64,000 nt of DNA from Diogma glabrata. Its lineage: Eukaryota > Arthropoda > Insecta > Diptera > Cylindrotomidae. Location: the NCBI GenBank assembly GCA_963693315.1, contig OY856186.1:460831272-460895271 (forward strand). Direction: 5' to 3'. Below, in pieces: positions 62,559-64,000 of this stretch. The notes under the pieces are model-generated. The model saw only the letters and a list, made by a program, of their open reading frames with translations, searched no databases and was not told where the DNA came from. The number at the start of each line of letters is the position of its first letter. Within the stretch, counting starts at the first letter, position 1. A program made the position numbers and the translations under genes.

Positions 62559-63491
62559 ATGCCTTTCAAATTGTGCTGTAACTTGTACGGTCTCAAAAAT
62601 CATAAGCGGACATGAAAAAATGTGAAACTGGTCACACCAGCTGTTATTCAAAAAGCTGCGACCCTAAATTTTACTTTGCGCGATGACCAGTTTATATGTA
62701 AAACATGTCGCACTTATATCTATAAAAATAAGGTAAATTTAATTATTTTATTGAATTGAATAAAAATTCATATGCAAATAATATTTTCTACAGCAGCTTT
62801 CATGTTCGGAAACTATCGATAGTGAAATTATTTCTATAAATCAGGATGTTTAAAATGTTCCAACGAAGGAAAATATTCAAATACCTCCAGCATCTTTAGA
62901 TCCATCACCAGTTTCGGTTGATACTATATCTCCACCAGTTCCTGAACTACTTAATGACACTTTAGAAGATATTAACAATGTTCTTTTAAGGTTAGCCGAA
63001 TCTCCTATCAAACAAAATCATATTACAACAGGAAGTTATAAAAAACTTGCAAGTGTCACATCGGCAATAAGTCAAAGAATATTTGAAGTAGATTCAGTTA
63101 AAGTGTTATCACTAAATGAGGAATGTGAATATCATGGCTTATGAACCCTAAAAAAGAATTTAAAGATGCTAGCTCTAAATCAAAACAAGTGTTTTTGATG
63201 ACAACTCTACCACGTAAATTTTGGTCAAATCAACGTATCCAGGATGAATTTAATGCATCAAAACGACTGGTAGAATTCGCCATGGATCTGTTGGAAACAG
63301 TAGGTCCTTACAGTTGGCCTCAAAGTAAACAAGTGCACAGTTTGTCACAAAAGATAGTAAAACAAATTCAAACATACTTCTTATCAGAGGAAATTAGTAG
63401 AACAATGCCTGGCCTTAAAGATGTTGTTACAATTACAGAAGGATCAACAAAAATTAGGAAATCAAAGCGGTTGGTGTTATGGACCCTGTAA
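62559..63491 (+). pseudogene. CxxC transposon-type gene, broken
   Basis: Starts MPFKLCCNLYGLKNHKRT, then an in-frame TGA, then VTPAVIQKAATLNF and FICKTCRTYIYKNK. A likely intron (GTAAAT at 62733 to CTACAG at about 62792) follows. The second part reads LASVTSAISQRIFEVDSVKV up to a stop near 63142, where the frame shifts into 63141-63491: TTLPRKFWSNQRIQDEFNAS, RLVEFAMDLLE, SRTMPGLKDVVTI and KIRKSKRLVLWTL. The EF.ASK.LV..A, MPG.KD.V.I and KRLVL pattern is what I recall from an uncharacterised family repeated in many animal genomes upstream of transposase-like domains. The downstream part is missing. I assign no function. Confidence 0.5.
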
Positions 63492-64000
63492 CGGAAATTG
63501 CACCTTCATCATGTTTCCTGGTATCACCACCTTCTACATGTCTCCTGTTTTTCTCGCCCCAATTTCTAATCACTTGTCATATTTCACATAAATGCTTCTT
63601 TCATTAAACTTTCTCGAAAACAAACAAATCACATTTTGTTGATCAACTATAATCTATACGATCATGATAGATGATAGTATAGCTATAGAAGATCGAAAAT
63701 TAACATGTAAATAATTACAATGAAGACAAAAACATTAATTTGAGGAAGAAGCAAACTGTATGTTCTTTTTGATCAATTGTTGTTTATACAATTATTATGA
63801 AATGATTGGAATTACAATTATTATGAATGATTGTTGGCGGGAATACGGGAGATGTATGAGAGTAAAATGCTTGTTTTGGAGAGTCCTGACTGTAGATTGA
63901 GTAGAAAAATTTGATTTGATAAGATCATTAAATTCCGCGCCGTGATTGAGATCAGTTGATTGCAATTACTTGCTAATGCAAGAGTTTTAACATTAAATTT
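63492..64000. other. Gene-free stretch to the window edge
   Basis: AT-rich; no gene or repeat recognised. Confidence 0.4.

Overview
This window looks like an AT-rich insect genome, most likely dipteran. The clues are the C-terminal exons of a frazzled-type netrin receptor, a four-exon gene for a peptidyl-alpha-hydroxyglycine amidating lyase with introns of about 60 bp, a one-exon MST-HMG-box protamine-like gene of the kind known from fly testes, and insect-type retroelements (Ty3/gypsy, Penelope-like, Jockey/CR1-like LINEs, a tyrosine-recombinase relic). All family calls come from reading translations and repeats by eye; no search was run.

Layout. 1-410: last two coding exons of frazzled (+). 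411-7180: no gene; inverted-repeat and foldback elements, a tandem repeat, and a TAA-flanked MITE (5570-6154). 7181-8506: 5'-truncated LINE with a poly(A) tail. 9507-14480: nested terminal-inverted-repeat elements, two near-identical 1.46 kb non-autonomous copies and three minisatellites. 15518-39133: one 23.6 kb nested retrotransposon locus. The outermost unit is a minus-strand gypsy element (C) with 178-bp LTRs and ACTAT target duplications. It was hit by a Penelope-like element (about 16143-17492), by plus-strand gypsy element A (17840-24685, CAAT duplication) and by the related element B (24821-35068, AAAT duplication). With these removed C is about 5.2 kb. A has lost most of gag. B carries full gag and pol, and its LTRs contain an exon-like segment that reads as a perilipin (PAT) domain.

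39134-41512: palindromes, including a 316-bp near-perfect hairpin, and a piggyBac-like MITE whose empty site is preserved next door. 41513-41764: MST-HMG-box gene (-). 42117-46672: an inverted-repeat unit holding a non-autonomous LTR retrotransposon (43590-46101). 47010-49480: CTTATTCAG-repeat element with a tRNA-like core, dispersed AT-rich repeats, and a 125-148 bp tandem array. 51539-53007: the amidating lyase gene (-). 53383-60265: hairpins, LINE relics, and a 2.57 kb TIR element (54244-56815) enclosing a decayed tyrosine recombinase. 62559-63491: broken CxxC transposon-type gene (+).

Only three host genes are convincing. Most of the rest is recent mobile DNA, as shown by near-identical LTR pairs and intact target duplications. 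The points most worth following up are the perilipin-like exon inside the LTRs of element B, the very symmetrical 39.5 kb hairpin, the recurring CG-rich cores of otherwise unrelated foldback elements, and the recombinase inside a TIR element.
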